Below are positions 27,406 to 37,302 of a stretch of 40,398 bases of DNA, in pieces (the stretch's first letter is position 1; each line of letters opens with the position of its first letter). Under the pieces are notes generated by a model. It was not told where the DNA came from and did not search any database. It worked only from the letters and a program-made list of their open reading frames with translations. Both the position numbers and the translations under genes were made by a program. The DNA is from a bacterium (GTDB lineage: Bacteria > Patescibacteriota > Minisyncoccia > Phycocordibacterales > UBA12079): the NCBI GenBank assembly GCA_030641525.1, contig DAOWHH010000012.1:1-40398 (forward strand), given 5' to 3'.

Positions 27406-27633
27406 CTATATATTGTAAAAACCATGAATGATTAAAATATCATCACTTTCTTCACCTGCAATTGGCAAATTTTTGTATTTATGAAAATTTATTCCACCAA
27501 GAGTAACATCTTGAGAAAAAGTAACACTTTGATCAAACCTAATCCCGTTAACTTTAATAGTCCTTCTAGGGCTTAATGATCCATCTGGGTTTTCTATAAA
27601 AACTTCAGAAAAAAGATATTTTTGTGTATCCAT
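27406..27633 (-). CDS. hypothetical small protein
   Basis: 75 aa, immediately upstream of and co-directional with 27029..27400. Confidence 0.55.
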   Translation of the reverse strand: MDTQKYLFSEVFIENPDGSLSPRRTIKVNGIRFDQSVTFSQDVTLGGINFHKYKNLPIAGEESDDILIIHGFYNI

Positions 27634-27738
27634 AAAATATATTTTTTATTAATTAATTATCTATATTTTAACTAAAAAAAGCTATAAAATCTACTTCCAG
27701 ATTTTATGGCTTTTTTTCACTTTCAACCTCCCATTTTG

Positions 27739-27814
27739 AATTGTTTTTATAAATAACCCTCGTAGGGGTCTAATGTTTATCTCCCCTAAAGAGGATTGAT
27801 TTATAAAAACAATT
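27739..27814 (-). repeat. covarying 3'-UTR stem-loop element E1
   Basis: Sense: AATTGTTTTTATAAATCAATCCTCTTTAGGGGAGATAAACATTAGACCCCTACGAGGGTTATTTATAAAAACAATT; just after the dnaJ stop. Confidence 0.85.
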
Positions 27815-27826
27815 CTTTCCTCCCAC

Positions 27827-28879
27827 CTAAATTCCCTCCCCCTTCAAATCCTCTATCAACCCCTTGGCTTTACGAGAAAGTTTATTTGGTAATTTTATAT
27901 TTATTTTTATATACAAATCCCCTCTTCTTTTTTCACTTATTGGAACTCCTTTATCTCTAATTCTTAATATCTCTCCATATGTAACACCTTTAGGAATTTT
28001 AACTTTTATTTTTTCATCTAAAGTTTCAACTGTATATTCAGCTCCTAATAAAGCATCTGATAATTTAACGTTTAGATCCATCAATAAATTATTTCCTTCT
28101 TTTTTGAAATCGGAATGAGAACTAACATGAATTTTAATATATAAATCTCCAGCAACACCTCCTTCAATAGCTTCACCTGCTCCAGTCATCCTCATCATTT
28201 CTCCATTATTAATACCAGTAGGTATTTTTAATTTTATTTCTTCTTGTTTTCTGATTATTCCTACACCTCTACAATCCTTACATTTATTTTTAGGGATTTT
28301 ACCCTTACCTCTACATTTATCACATATTCTTGCTGTAGAAAAAGATCCCAAGAAAGATTGCTTTGTTTCGTGTATTTTTCCATTTCCTCCACAAGTGAAA
28401 CAAGTTTCCATAACAGAATTTCTTTCAGCCCCTGTTCCTTTACATTCATCACAAATAGAATTTTTAGTTATCATAACTTTTCTATCAGTTCCAAATATTG
28501 ATTCAGCAAATGTTATTTGAATATCAATAGAGATATCATTTCCTCTTTTTTGTCTCCTTTGTCCCCCACCAAAGATATCCCCGAATATGTCCCCTAAATC
28601 AAATTCCACTCCTTCTTGTCCACCAAAGCCCGAAAAACCCCCAAAACCACCTTGTGGAGCCCCATTCCCACCAAAAGCTTGCCCATAGGTGTCATATTCA
28701 GACCTTTTTTTATCATCAGATAAAACACTATAAGCTTCACTAGCTTCTTTGAATTTTGTCTCGTCTCCATTAGCTTTATCAGGGTGATATTTATGAGCTA
28801 ATTTATGAAAAGCTTTTTTTATATCTACCTTAGAAGCCTTTTTATCAACTCCTAGAATTTTATAATAGTCTTTTGACAT
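27827..28879 (-). CDS. dnaJ: chaperone DnaJ
   Basis: [36 protein letters not shown]; four CxxCxGxG zinc motifs; TAG stop. Confidence 0.97.
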   Translation of the reverse strand: MSKDYYKILGVDKKASKVDIKKAFHKLAHKYHPDKANGDETKFKEASEAYSVLSDDKKRSEYDTYGQAFGGNGAPQGGFGGFSGFGGQEGVEFDLGDIFGDIFGGGQRRQKRGNDISIDIQITFAESIFGTDRKVMITKNSICDECKGTGAERNSVMETCFTCGGNGKIHETKQSFLGSFSTARICDKCRGKGKIPKNKCKDCRGVGIIRKQEEIKLKIPTGINNGEMMRMTGAGEAIEGGVAGDLYIKIHVSSHSDFKKEGNNLLMDLNVKLSDALLGAEYTVETLDEKIKVKIPKGVTYGEILRIRDKGVPISEKRRGDLYIKINIKLPNKLSRKAKGLIEDLKGEGI

Positions 28880-29026
28880 AAGACATATATTACTCCTTTT
28901 ACTTGTTTTTGTAAATGATTTTTCTTATTTTACTTGATTTTAATATAGATTTATACCATAATCAAACCAGTTAGTATAAAATCAAAACCTGCCTAAAGTG
29001 AACAGAACTTAAATAAAGGAGATATT

Positions 29027-29290
29027 TTGGATGATTTAATTGATAAAATCAAAGATAAAATACAAAAAGACGGTGATGAATTTTTTGACTTGTTAGCTCA
29101 ATTGCTAATAGAATCTTCAAATCTTTTAGGAATTAAAGAAAGTTATGTGATAAGAGTGGTAACGCAAAGAATAACTGGTAAGATTGAAATTGCATTAGCT
29201 GAAGCTCTTCTAAGAGCTGGTCTTAACGACAATGAAGTTCAAGAAAAAACAGAATATATTATGCAATTGATGTTTGGTTGGAGTCGATAA
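29027..29290 (+). CDS. hypothetical helical protein
   Basis: 87 aa, TTG start after AAAGGAG; followed by terminator AAACCTAAATC..GATTTAGGTTTTT. Confidence 0.6.
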   Translation: MDDLIDKIKDKIQKDGDEFFDLLAQLLIESSNLLGIKESYVIRVVTQRITGKIEIALAEALLRAGLNDNEVQEKTEYIMQLMFGWSR

Positions 29291-29365
29291 AAGAGACTTC
29301 TTACTAAAAAACCTAAATCGATAATTAGATTTAGGTTTTTCTTTATATATAATTATTCAATTAAA

Positions 29366-31354
29366 TTATTCTTTTTTATCTTCTTCATTATCTTGAGAAT
29401 CTTCTTTGTTATCTCCTTCTTCATCTGTATTTTCATCATCTGCTGGTTTATATTCTGCATCACGAACATTATCACCTCCTTCTGAGGTTCCCTTATCAGC
29501 AGGAGTTGATTTAGATTGTTCTTCTTGTTGTTTTTTTATTACTTCCTCCCCTATCTTTTGCATAGCAGTAGAAAGTTCTTCTGAGGCTTTTTTAATAACT
29601 TCTATATCTGTTCCACCTTGCCCATCCGTAGGATTAGGGTCTTTCACTTTCTTCAATTCTTCAATTTTAGCATTTACATCATTCTTAATTTCATCAGAAA
29701 TTTTTCCTTCATTATCTTTTAAAGCCTTTTCAGCCATATGAATATATTGTTCTGCTGTATTTTTTGTATCAATAATTTCTTTTTTCTTTTTATCTTCGTC
29801 AGCATGTAATTCAGCATCCTTTGTCATCTTTTCAATATCATCTTCTGAAAGACCTGATGAAGCTTCTATCTTGATTGATTGCTCCTTTCCACTAGCTTTA
29901 TCAACTGCTTTTACATTCAAGATACCATTAGTATCAATATCAAAGGTCACTTCAATTTGTGGAACACCTCTTGGTGCAGGGGTAATACTTTCTAAAATGA
30001 ATTTTCCTAAAGATTTATTATCAGTGGCAAGAGACCTTTCTCCCTGAGTAATATGAATTTCTACTGAGGGTTGATTATCAGCTGCTGTTGAGAAAATTTG
30101 AGATTTTGAAGTCGGAATAGTTGTGTTTCTTTCAATTAATTTAGTAGCTACTCCTCCCATAGTTTCAATACCTAAAGACAAAGGAATAACATCCAATAAC
30201 AATACATCTTTGACATCTCCCTGCAAAATTCCTGCTTGGATAGCTGCCCCTGTAGATACAACTTCATCAGGATTAATTGATTGGTTAGGTTCTTTATTAA
30301 ATAATTCTTTAACTGCTTTTTGAATTGCAGGCATTCTTGTTTGTCCTCCGACTAAAATAATTTCATCTATATCAGCTACCTCAAAAGGTGAAGCTTCTAT
30401 TGCTCTTTTAGTAATTTCAATTGATTTTGCGACATATTCATCTGATAATTCTTCCAATTTAGCCCTTGATAATTTCAGAAGAAGATGTTTAGGTCCATCA
30501 GATCCTGATGTAATGAAAGGGATATTGATTTCTGTCTCATTAGCAGTAGAAAGTTCTAATTTTGCTTTTTCAGCTGATTCATCTAATCTCTGAAGAGCTA
30601 ATGAATCTCCACTAATATCTATACCACTATCTTTTTTAAATTCTTGAATAATCCATTCAATAATTTTTCTATCAATATCTCTCCCCCCCATATGAGAATC
30701 TCCGTCTGTTGATTTTACCTCCACAGTATCGTTAGACACTTCTAAAACAGAAACATCAAATGTTCCTCCACCGAAATCAAAAACTACAATTTGCTGGTCA
30801 TTGTTTTTATTAAATCCGTAAGATAAAGCTGCTGCAGTTGGTTCATTTATAATTCTTTTCACTTCCAAACCTGCTATCTTACCAGCATCTTTTGTGGCTT
30901 TTCTTTGGGAATCATTAAAATAAGCAGGAACTGTAATAACTGCTTCTGTTATTGTCTCCCCTATTTTAGCTTCTGCATCAGTCTTTAATTTTTGAATAAT
31001 CATTGCTGAAATTTCCTCTGGACGGTAATTTTTATCTCCCATTTTTATTTCCACCCCACCTGTCGCTGATTTATTTATTTCATAAGGAGCTGTAGCTTTG
31101 TCAGTCTGGACTTCTTTATCATCAAATTTATGACCTATATATCTTTTTATTCCAAAAACTGTGTTATTAGGGTTTGTGACAGCTTGTCTTTTGGCTAATT
31201 GCCCTACTAACCTTTCACCTGTTTTTGCGATGGCTACAACTGACGGAGTAGTTCTTGAACCTTCTGCATTTTCAAGAATCTTAGATTCCCCTCCTTCCAC
31301 TATAGCCATGGCTGAATTTGTTGTTCCTAAATCAATTCCAAGTATTTTAGTCAT
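29366..31354 (-). CDS. dnaK: molecular chaperone DnaK
   Basis: [48 protein letters not shown]. Confidence 0.98.
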   Translation of the reverse strand: MTKILGIDLGTTNSAMAIVEGGESKILENAEGSRTTPSVVAIAKTGERLVGQLAKRQAVTNPNNTVFGIKRYIGHKFDDKEVQTDKATAPYEINKSATGGVEIKMGDKNYRPEEISAMIIQKLKTDAEAKIGETITEAVITVPAYFNDSQRKATKDAGKIAGLEVKRIINEPTAAALSYGFNKNNDQQIVVFDFGGGTFDVSVLEVSNDTVEVKSTDGDSHMGGRDIDRKIIEWIIQEFKKDSGIDISGDSLALQRLDESAEKAKLELSTANETEINIPFITSGSDGPKHLLLKLSRAKLEELSDEYVAKSIEITKRAIEASPFEVADIDEIILVGGQTRMPAIQKAVKELFNKEPNQSINPDEVVSTGAAIQAGILQGDVKDVLLLDVIPLSLGIETMGGVATKLIERNTTIPTSKSQIFSTAADNQPSVEIHITQGERSLATDNKSLGKFILESITPAPRGVPQIEVTFDIDTNGILNVKAVDKASGKEQSIKIEASSGLSEDDIEKMTKDAELHADEDKKKKEIIDTKNTAEQYIHMAEKALKDNEGKISDEIKNDVNAKIEELKKVKDPNPTDGQGGTDIEVIKKASEELSTAMQKIGEEVIKKQQEEQSKSTPADKGTSEGGDNVRDAEYKPADDENTDEEGDNKEDSQDNEEDKKE

Positions 31355-31429
31355 AGTTTTATTTTGATTAATTTGTAATCTTAAAATTTAAATTAATATA
31401 AAATTAAAATTTGAAATAGTCTTATAATA

Positions 31430-32023
31430 CTATTTCTTTAACTCACCTACCTTAACTTTTGCTTCTCTTATTACTTTCTCATTAAGCATATATCCTTTTT
31501 GGATAACTTCTAATATTATATTTACATCTTTACTATTGTCAACTTCTATTACTTCTATAGAAGTATGTAAATTTGGATCAAATTTTTCATTTAATGGATT
31601 AATCTGCTGTACTCCATTAATTTCCAAAATTGACAATAATTGAGAATAAATATGTTCAAAACCTTTAATCCATTCTTGTAATACACTCTCATCTTTTTCA
31701 CTCCCTAGAGCCATCTCAAAAGAATCAAGAGTTGGGATTATTTGTAAAATCAAATCAGAATTAGCAAATTTTGAGAGTTTTAATTTTTCTTCTCCAAATT
31801 CTTTTCTGGCATTTATTAAATCAGCTTTAGATCTTTGCCAACCAGATAAATATTCTTGTTTTTCTTCTGTACACTTTTTCAATTTTTCTCTTAATTTTTT
31901 AGTAGCATTATCTCCAAAAGAATTTTGTTCCTCTTCTTCAGACTCAATAATAATATCATCAATACCTTCATTAATTTTAACATCTTCATTCAATTCTTCT
32001 TTTTTTTCATTATCTTTTTTCAT
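31430..32023 (-). CDS. grpE: nucleotide exchange factor GrpE
   Basis: QRSKADLINARKEFGEEK; NEKFDPNLHTSIEV; IIEVIQKGYMLNEKVIREAKVKVG-type C-terminus; start revised to MKKDNEKK at 32023. Confidence 0.93.
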   Translation of the reverse strand: MKKDNEKKEELNEDVKINEGIDDIIIESEEEEQNSFGDNATKKLREKLKKCTEEKQEYLSGWQRSKADLINARKEFGEEKLKLSKFANSDLILQIIPTLDSFEMALGSEKDESVLQEWIKGFEHIYSQLLSILEINGVQQINPLNEKFDPNLHTSIEVIEVDNSKDVNIILEVIQKGYMLNEKVIREAKVKVGELKK

Positions 32024-32033
32024 ATATAATTCA

Positions 32034-32062
32034 AGATGGGCGGGGCGAAGCCCCGCCCATCT
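32034..32062 (-). repeat. GC-rich perfect palindrome in the grpE 5' UTR
   Basis: AGATGGGCGGGGC-GAA-GCCCCGCCCATCT. Confidence 0.9.
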
Positions 32063-32100
32063 CTCCAACTTCCCTTTTTTTCAACTTCCTTCTTTAAGAC

Positions 32101-32168
32101 TTATTTAAAAATAACTTTTGTAGGAGTCTAGTGTTTATCTCCCTGTACGAAAGTTCATTTTTAAATAA
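32101..32168 (-). repeat. covarying 3'-UTR stem-loop element E2
   Basis: Sense: TTATTTAAAAATGAACTTTCGTACAGGGAGATAAACACTAGACTCCTACAAAAGTTATTTTTAAATAA; just after the rpsI stop. Confidence 0.85.
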
Positions 32169-32178
32169 ACCCTATCAC

Positions 32179-32592
32179 CTATCGCTTATTCCACTGAGGG
32201 GCTCTTCTAGCTTTTTTGAGACCAAATTTCTTCCTTTCTACCATTCTTGGATCTCTTTTTAAGAAATTAGCTTTTTTAAGAATTTTTCTCAAATCTTCAT
32301 CTACCATTACTAAAGCTCTAGAAATACCATGACGAATAGCTTCTGCCTGAGCATTTATTCCTCCTCCTTTTACTAATGCTGAAACAGAAAATTTGGTATC
32401 TATTTTTGAAGTTTCTAAAGCATCTTTAACTATTGATTGTAAATTATTTGTAGAAAAATAATCTTCTAATTTTGAATCATTCACTACATAAGAAGTTTTA
32501 TTTGCCTCTGTAATTCTAATTCTAGCTACAGCAGTTTTCCTTCTACCAACCGTTTCTAAATATTTATCTTTTTTTGAAGTTGTTTTTGACAT
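32179..32592 (-). CDS. rpsI: 30S ribosomal protein S9
   Basis: VGRRKTAVARIRI ... DPRMVERKKFGLKKARRAPQWNKR. Confidence 0.97.
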   Translation of the reverse strand: MSKTTSKKDKYLETVGRRKTAVARIRITEANKTSYVVNDSKLEDYFSTNNLQSIVKDALETSKIDTKFSVSALVKGGGINAQAEAIRHGISRALVMVDEDLRKILKKANFLKRDPRMVERKKFGLKKARRAPQWNKR

Positions 32593-32593
32593 A

Positions 32594-32938
32594 TTATTCA
32601 GTAATTTTTAAATTCTTTAACATTTGTGGTCTTAATTTATTTCCTGGAAGCATTCCTCTAACAGCTCTCGTCAATACATCATTATATCCCTTTTTTTGGA
32701 TTACTTTGTCCATTTTCTCAACTTTACGACCTCCTGGATACCCTGAATATCGACTATATTCCTTTTCCTTCATTTTCTTAACAGAAATATCTAATTTAGA
32801 AGCATTTGAAATATTTACTTTCACATCAGCAACTACATTTTTTTTGAAATCAGCTTTGTTTTTTCCCATCAACAAAATAGCTATTCTAGTAGCTAATCTT
32901 CCTAATTTTTCTCCTGTAGCATCTATATTGTGTTCCAT
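32594..32938 (-). CDS. rplM: 50S ribosomal protein L13
   Basis: IDATGEKLGRLATRIAILLMGK; YSGYPGGRK; AVRGMLPGNKL. Confidence 0.97.
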   Translation of the reverse strand: MEHNIDATGEKLGRLATRIAILLMGKNKADFKKNVVADVKVNISNASKLDISVKKMKEKEYSRYSGYPGGRKVEKMDKVIQKKGYNDVLTRAVRGMLPGNKLRPQMLKNLKITE

Positions 32939-32996
32939 ATTTTTTTAGCTTTTTAACTAATTAGTTAGCTAGCTTGTTAATTCCTAACTTCCCAAT

Positions 32997-33353
32997 TTAA
33001 ATTAATTCAATTTGACTCATTGGACTACCATCACCTTTTCTAAAACCTAATTTAGTAATTCTTGTATAGCCTCCTGCCCTATCTTTATATTTTATTGCGA
33101 TATTCTCAATTAATTTTTTAACAATATTTTCATTTTCACCTCCTAATTTGGATAAAATTAATCTTCTTGAAATAAAAGAATCTTTCTTTGCTCTTGTAAT
33201 TAATTTTTCTATAAAAGGTCTTAATTCTTTTGCCTTTGCCTCAGTAGTTTGAATCTTTTCTTTATCAACAAGAGATATAGCTAAAGATCGCAAGAGAGCT
33301 TTTCTCTGTTTTCTTACCCTTCCAAATTTTCTGTTTGTATTATGATGTCGCAT
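32997..33353 (-). CDS. rplQ: 50S ribosomal protein L17
   Basis: MRHHNTNRKFGRVRKQRKALLRSLA ... GGYTRITKLGFRKGD. Confidence 0.97.
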   Translation of the reverse strand: MRHHNTNRKFGRVRKQRKALLRSLAISLVDKEKIQTTEAKAKELRPFIEKLITRAKKDSFISRRLILSKLGGENENIVKKLIENIAIKYKDRAGGYTRITKLGFRKGDGSPMSQIELI

Positions 33354-33368
33354 TATAGATTATTTTAA

Positions 33369-34349
33369 TTATTTTTTGAGTATAACTCCAAAATCACTTA
33401 ATATTCTTTTGATTTCTTGAATTCCTTTTGACCCTAAACCTTCAATATTTAGTAAATCTTCTTCACTTTTTTTTACCAAACCACCTATAGTCCTAATACT
33501 TGTAGATGATAATGCATTATTTGTTCTCAAAGAAAGATTAAGAGAATCTATCCTAGTTTTTAAGAAATCACTATCTATTTTTTTATCCTTCGCATCATTT
33601 TTCTTTTTAGCATTTTCTATATCTTCCATTTCTGCTTCTGAAATTTCTACACTCTCTTCTTCAAAACCAATAATAGCTGATAATTGCTTAATCATTATTT
33701 CTATGGAATCTTCTAAAGCTTCTTGAGGTGATATTGTTCCGTCTGTTTCTATAAAAATTTGAAGGCGATTAAAATCAGTTCTATCACCTACTCGCATATT
33801 TTCAACTTCATAACTTACTCTCCTTATAGGAGTAAAAGATGCATCCACAATTATCATTCCAATACCAGTTCTTTCCTCTGACATACTTTCTTTGTTAACA
33901 TAACCTAAACCTTTCTTTACAGTAATTTTCATATCAAGAGAGCTTTTTGCTGTAGTCAAAGTAGCAATTTCTTGTTCAGGATTTAAAATTTCAACCTGGC
34001 CATTCTTTTCTATATCACCAGCTTTTAATTCTTTTATTCCCTTCGCTTTTAAAATTAAAACTTGAGGTTCATCTGTCAATAATTTTATTCTTAATTTTTT
34101 TATGTTTAAAATAATTTTTATAACATCTTCTTTAATTCCTTCAATAGTAGAAAATTCGTGACTTATTCCATCAACTTCAATAGAAGTAACAGCAAATCCT
34201 GGCAAAGAAGACAAAATAATTCTTCTTAATGAATTACCTAATGTATGACCATATCCTGGATATAATCCATCTATTTGATAAAGACCTTTAAAACCTTCAT
34301 CTTTAATAATTTTAGGTTTGGATGGTAATAGAATATTATATTCAGACAT
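33369..34349 (-). CDS. rpoA: DNA-directed RNA polymerase subunit alpha
   Basis: GYGHTLGNSLRRIILSSLPGFAVTSIEVDGISHEFSTIEGIKEDV; C-terminal HhH domain. Confidence 0.97.
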   Translation of the reverse strand: MSEYNILLPSKPKIIKDEGFKGLYQIDGLYPGYGHTLGNSLRRIILSSLPGFAVTSIEVDGISHEFSTIEGIKEDVIKIILNIKKLRIKLLTDEPQVLILKAKGIKELKAGDIEKNGQVEILNPEQEIATLTTAKSSLDMKITVKKGLGYVNKESMSEERTGIGMIIVDASFTPIRRVSYEVENMRVGDRTDFNRLQIFIETDGTISPQEALEDSIEIMIKQLSAIIGFEEESVEISEAEMEDIENAKKKNDAKDKKIDSDFLKTRIDSLNLSLRTNNALSSTSIRTIGGLVKKSEEDLLNIEGLGSKGIQEIKRILSDFGVILKK

Positions 34350-34575
34350 ATTTTTTATAGTTAACCGTCACATTAATTTATAATATATTAATGCGATGGC
34401 TTGTTTTTAAAGTTAATTAAAAATGATAAAAAGACACAAAAATTATACACTATCGTAAGCATTTATGCAAACTATTTAAATTTTATATTCAAAGCATATA
34501 ATTACATCATTCGGATTATATGAAAATGAATTTTCACAAATCCTCACTCGAAATTATAAACAATTAGTACTATTA

Positions 34576-35187
34576 TTAACGACCATAAAACTCCAAAATG
34601 GTTTTAAAATCGTAAACTTCATTATCACCCAAAACAGGGCTGGCTATTACCTTTCCTTCTTTTTTCTTTAAATCAAAACTTAACCAATCTACTGGTAATG
34701 TTTCCTTTATTTTGTTTTCCAATTCAGCAAAAACTACCTTATTTAAGCTTTCTTTTCTAATATTTATTTTATCTCCTACCTTTAATTGGGAAGAAGCAAT
34801 TGAAACCCTTCTATCATTCACCATAATATGTCCGTGTGATACTAATTGCCTAGCCATAGCTCTTGTTGGAGCAAGACCTAATCTATAAACCACATTGTCT
34901 AATCTTGTTTCTAGTCTTGAATATAAATATTCTGTTGGATTGACATCTTTTTTACTTAAAGATTCTTTAACATAACGAGATAATTGTCTTTCTCTAATAC
35001 CGTAAGCAAACCTTAATTTTTGTTTTTCAATCAATTGTAAACCATACTCAGAAAGCATCTTTCTTCTTTTACCTCTTCTATCTCCGCTCCTGCGAGTTTC
35101 TGATAGAGTATATTTCTGTGTTTGGCATTTTTCAAAAATACCTACACCCAATCTTCTACATAATTTATATTTTGTTTTTATTATCAT
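34576..35187 (-). CDS. rpsD: 30S ribosomal protein S4
   Basis: SEYGLQLIEKQKLRFAYGIRERQ; RLDNVVYRLGLAPTRAMARQLVSHGHIMVN. Confidence 0.97.
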   Translation of the reverse strand: MIIKTKYKLCRRLGVGIFEKCQTQKYTLSETRRSGDRRGKRRKMLSEYGLQLIEKQKLRFAYGIRERQLSRYVKESLSKKDVNPTEYLYSRLETRLDNVVYRLGLAPTRAMARQLVSHGHIMVNDRRVSIASSQLKVGDKINIRKESLNKVVFAELENKIKETLPVDWLSFDLKKKEGKVIASPVLGDNEVYDFKTILEFYGR

Positions 35188-35189
35188 AT

Positions 35190-35285
35190 TTGTTTAGCTT
35201 ATAGCTGGCTAGCTTTTTAGGAGAAAAATCGCTTTGCGATTTTTCCTCTAACAAGCTAATCAGCTAATTCCTAACTCCCTAACTT
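35190..35285 (-). repeat. modular palindromic intergenic element (AGCTA-type arms)
   Basis: Shares AGGAGAAAAATCGC-ttt-GCGATTTTTCCTCTAACAAGCTAATCAGCTAATTCCTAACT with 19590-19698. Confidence 0.8.
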
Positions 35286-35727
35286 ATACTCTTCTTGCTT
35301 TTTTAGCCCTTACTCCATTATGTGGAATAGGAGTCATATCTCTTATGGAATCAATATGAATCCCTCGAGAGATAAAGCCTCTAATTGAAGATTCTCTTCC
35401 AGCTCCTACTCCTTTGACTATAACATTGACTGTTTTTACACCAAGTGTTTTTGCCATATCGCCAATTAACTCACCTATTTTTGCTGCTGCAAAAGGAGTT
35501 CCTTTTTTAGCTCCTTTAAAACCTAAAGCCCCACTAGATGATGAACATATTAGATCACCTTTTAAATCAGTCAGAGATACCCTAGTATTGTTATAAGTAG
35601 AACAAACATGCAAGATACCATTATCTAATTTTCTCTTAGAACCCTTACTTAAGAAACGAGATTTCAACGCTGTATGTTTTCCAGCTTCTGTCTTCCCTGT
35701 TTTTTTTATAATTCTCTTTTTTCCCAT
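35284..35727 (-). CDS. rpsK: 30S ribosomal protein S11
   Basis: GILHVCSTYNNTRVSLTDLKGDLICSSSSGALGFKGAKKGTPFAA ... RDMTPIPHNGVRAKKARRV. Confidence 0.97.
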   Translation of the reverse strand: MGKKRIIKKTGKTEAGKHTALKSRFLSKGSKRKLDNGILHVCSTYNNTRVSLTDLKGDLICSSSSGALGFKGAKKGTPFAAAKIGELIGDMAKTLGVKTVNVIVKGVGAGRESSIRGFISRGIHIDSIRDMTPIPHNGVRAKKARRV

Positions 35728-35782
35728 ATTTTTTAGCTTATAGTTGATTAGCTTATTAGCTAATTCTTAACTCTCTAATTTA

Positions 35783-36157
35783 TTATTTCTTATCTACCTT
35801 TCTACCTGAACCCATTGTTTTTTTCTTACCACGCATAGTTCTAGCATTCGTTCTTGTTCTTTGTCCTCTACTAGGTAATTTTTTAATATGTCTTGATCCT
35901 CTATAAGACTTAATGTCAATTAATCTTTTGATATTTCCTGAAACTTCTCTTTTTAAATTTCCTTCTAATTTATGTTCCTCTATAATTTTTCTTATAGAGT
36001 TTTCTTCTTCTGAGCTTAAGTCGTTTGGTTTTTTTGAATAATCAACTTTGGCCTTGTCTAAAATTTTTTGAGACCTTGATCTTCCAACACCAAATAAGAC
36101 CGTCAGGCCTATTTCTAATCTCTTTTTTTCTGGTATTGTAATTCCTAATAATCTCAT
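35783..36157 (-). CDS. rpsM: 30S ribosomal protein S13
   Basis: [64 protein letters not shown]. Confidence 0.97.
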   Translation of the reverse strand: MRLLGITIPEKKRLEIGLTVLFGVGRSRSQKILDKAKVDYSKKPNDLSSEEENSIRKIIEEHKLEGNLKREVSGNIKRLIDIKSYRGSRHIKKLPSRGQRTRTNARTMRGKKKTMGSGRKVDKK

Positions 36158-36267
36158 TTTTGTTTTTGTTTATGTCTTGGATTCTCACAAATAACACATA
36201 CTCGCCCTTTTCTACGAACAGTTTTACATTTCACACACATTTTTTTGACGGATGATTTTCTTTTCAT
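36154..36267 (-). CDS. rpmJ: 50S ribosomal protein L36
   Basis: Missed by the ORF track (37 aa): [37 protein letters not shown]; stop overlaps the rpsM start (ATGA). Confidence 0.95.
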   Translation of the reverse strand: MKRKSSVKKMCVKCKTVRRKGRVCVICENPRHKQKQK

Positions 36268-36313
36268 TTTTTTAGCTTACTAGCTTTTTAGCTGGCTAAC
36301 TTCCTAAATTATA

Positions 36314-36547
36314 TTATCTTAATCTTTGAACAATTCTTCCTCTTCCTCCATAAGAATCTAATTTTATTTTTACTTTATCCCCTACTAATACCTTAATTCT
36401 ATGAATCCTCATTTTACCCGATAAATAGACTAAATGCTTCTTTTTTTCATCAGATTCATTATCTGAAACTAACTCAACATTAAAAAGAGTATTAGGTAAA
36501 GCTTCAACAACAATACCTTCTGTGAATTGTTCTTCTTTATTTATCAT
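36314..36547 (-). CDS. infA: translation initiation factor IF-1
   Basis: [16 protein letters not shown]...[36 protein letters not shown]. Confidence 0.96.
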   Translation of the reverse strand: MINKEEQFTEGIVVEALPNTLFNVELVSDNESDEKKKHLVYLSGKMRIHRIKVLVGDKVKIKLDSYGGRGRIVQRLR

Positions 36548-36600
36548 TGTTTTTAAATAACAGGGGTTATTCTAACAAAAATATTATTATTTTTCAAGCC

Positions 36601-36643
36601 CTAGCGCCACTTTTCTTTTTTGTTTCTGAAAAGTGGTGCTAGA
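36601..36643. repeat. long inverted repeat
   Basis: CTAGCGCCACTTTTC ... GAAAAGTGGTGCTAG. Confidence 0.8.
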
Positions 36644-36974
36644 CAAACCCTTTTTAAACTATGTTCAAAATAAAATCGGAAAATTATCTGAAGAGGAACA
36701 AACTGAACTTGAAAAATTGGAAGGACTTATTGATAAAGAGATTCTCATCCAAGTAAAAAATGATTTAGAAAAAAGAGACTTCGATATCAATCTGGAGTAT
36801 GAAATACAACATAAGTATTCTCTTTTCAAAAGAAAATTGGAAGAACTATATGAATCGGTTGGTTGGAAAAATGTATCCGCCACTTCTGACATGGACTATT
36901 ATGAAGGAAGTGAAAGTGAATATTATTCTGATGGTTATCATGACAATATTCATTTAGAAAAACCTCGGTTTTAG
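36633..36974 (+). CDS. hypothetical acidic protein (5' end uncertain)
   Basis: 113 aa, GTG start within the inverted repeat; followed by terminator CAGGCAGAG-ataaa-CTCTGCCTGTTTTTT. Confidence 0.5.
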   Translation: MVLDKPFLNYVQNKIGKLSEEEQTELEKLEGLIDKEILIQVKNDLEKRDFDINLEYEIQHKYSLFKRKLEELYESVGWKNVSATSDMDYYEGSESEYYSDGYHDNIHLEKPRF

Positions 36975-36989
36975 TATCCTAGAACGATT

Positions 36990-37022
36990 TACAGGCAGAG
37001 ATAAACTCTGCCTGTTTTTTAT
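36990..37022 (+). terminator. terminator after 36633 ORF
   Basis: CAGGCAGAGataaaCTCTGCCTGTTTTTTATTTT. Confidence 0.8.
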
Positions 37023-37102
37023 TTTCTACTTAGTCAAAATAAATTGATATAAAACAAAAGAGCGACCGCTTTGCGGTCGCTCTTTAACTTTCGACTCTTC
37101 TT

Positions 37103-37293
37103 TTTAAAACTATTTTCGTAAACAACTTTTCTAGGGATCTAATTATCTCTTAACTTCCTTTTAGAATCACCTCTATAAACAACCTCCTTAGGGGTTTAAG
37201 TGGTTCATCTCCCCGTGAGGAGGTTAGTTTATGGAGGTAATTCTCCCTATTTATCTCCTCGTGGAAAAATTGGTTTATGAAAATAGTTTTAAA
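37103..37293 (-). repeat. covarying stem-loop element E4 (outer) containing nested E3
   Basis: Outer arms TTTAAAACTATTTTC / GAAAATAGTTTTAAA; interior interrupted by a complete second copy at 37163-37244. Confidence 0.85.
37163..37244 (-). repeat. covarying stem-loop element E3 (inner)
   Basis: AGAATCACCTCTATAAACAACCTCCTTAGGGG...CCCCGTGAGGAGGTTAGTTTATGGAGGTAATTCT. Confidence 0.85.
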
Positions 37294-37302
37294 TTCCTTA
37301 CT

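Noticed and set aside
29406-31367. Ser-rich plus-strand ORFs across dnaK
   Set aside because: Antisense shadows of dnaK
32024-32068. N-terminal extension MERWAGLRPAHLELY of GrpE
   Set aside because: Encoded by the GC-rich hairpin; MKKDNEKK at 32023 is the plausible start
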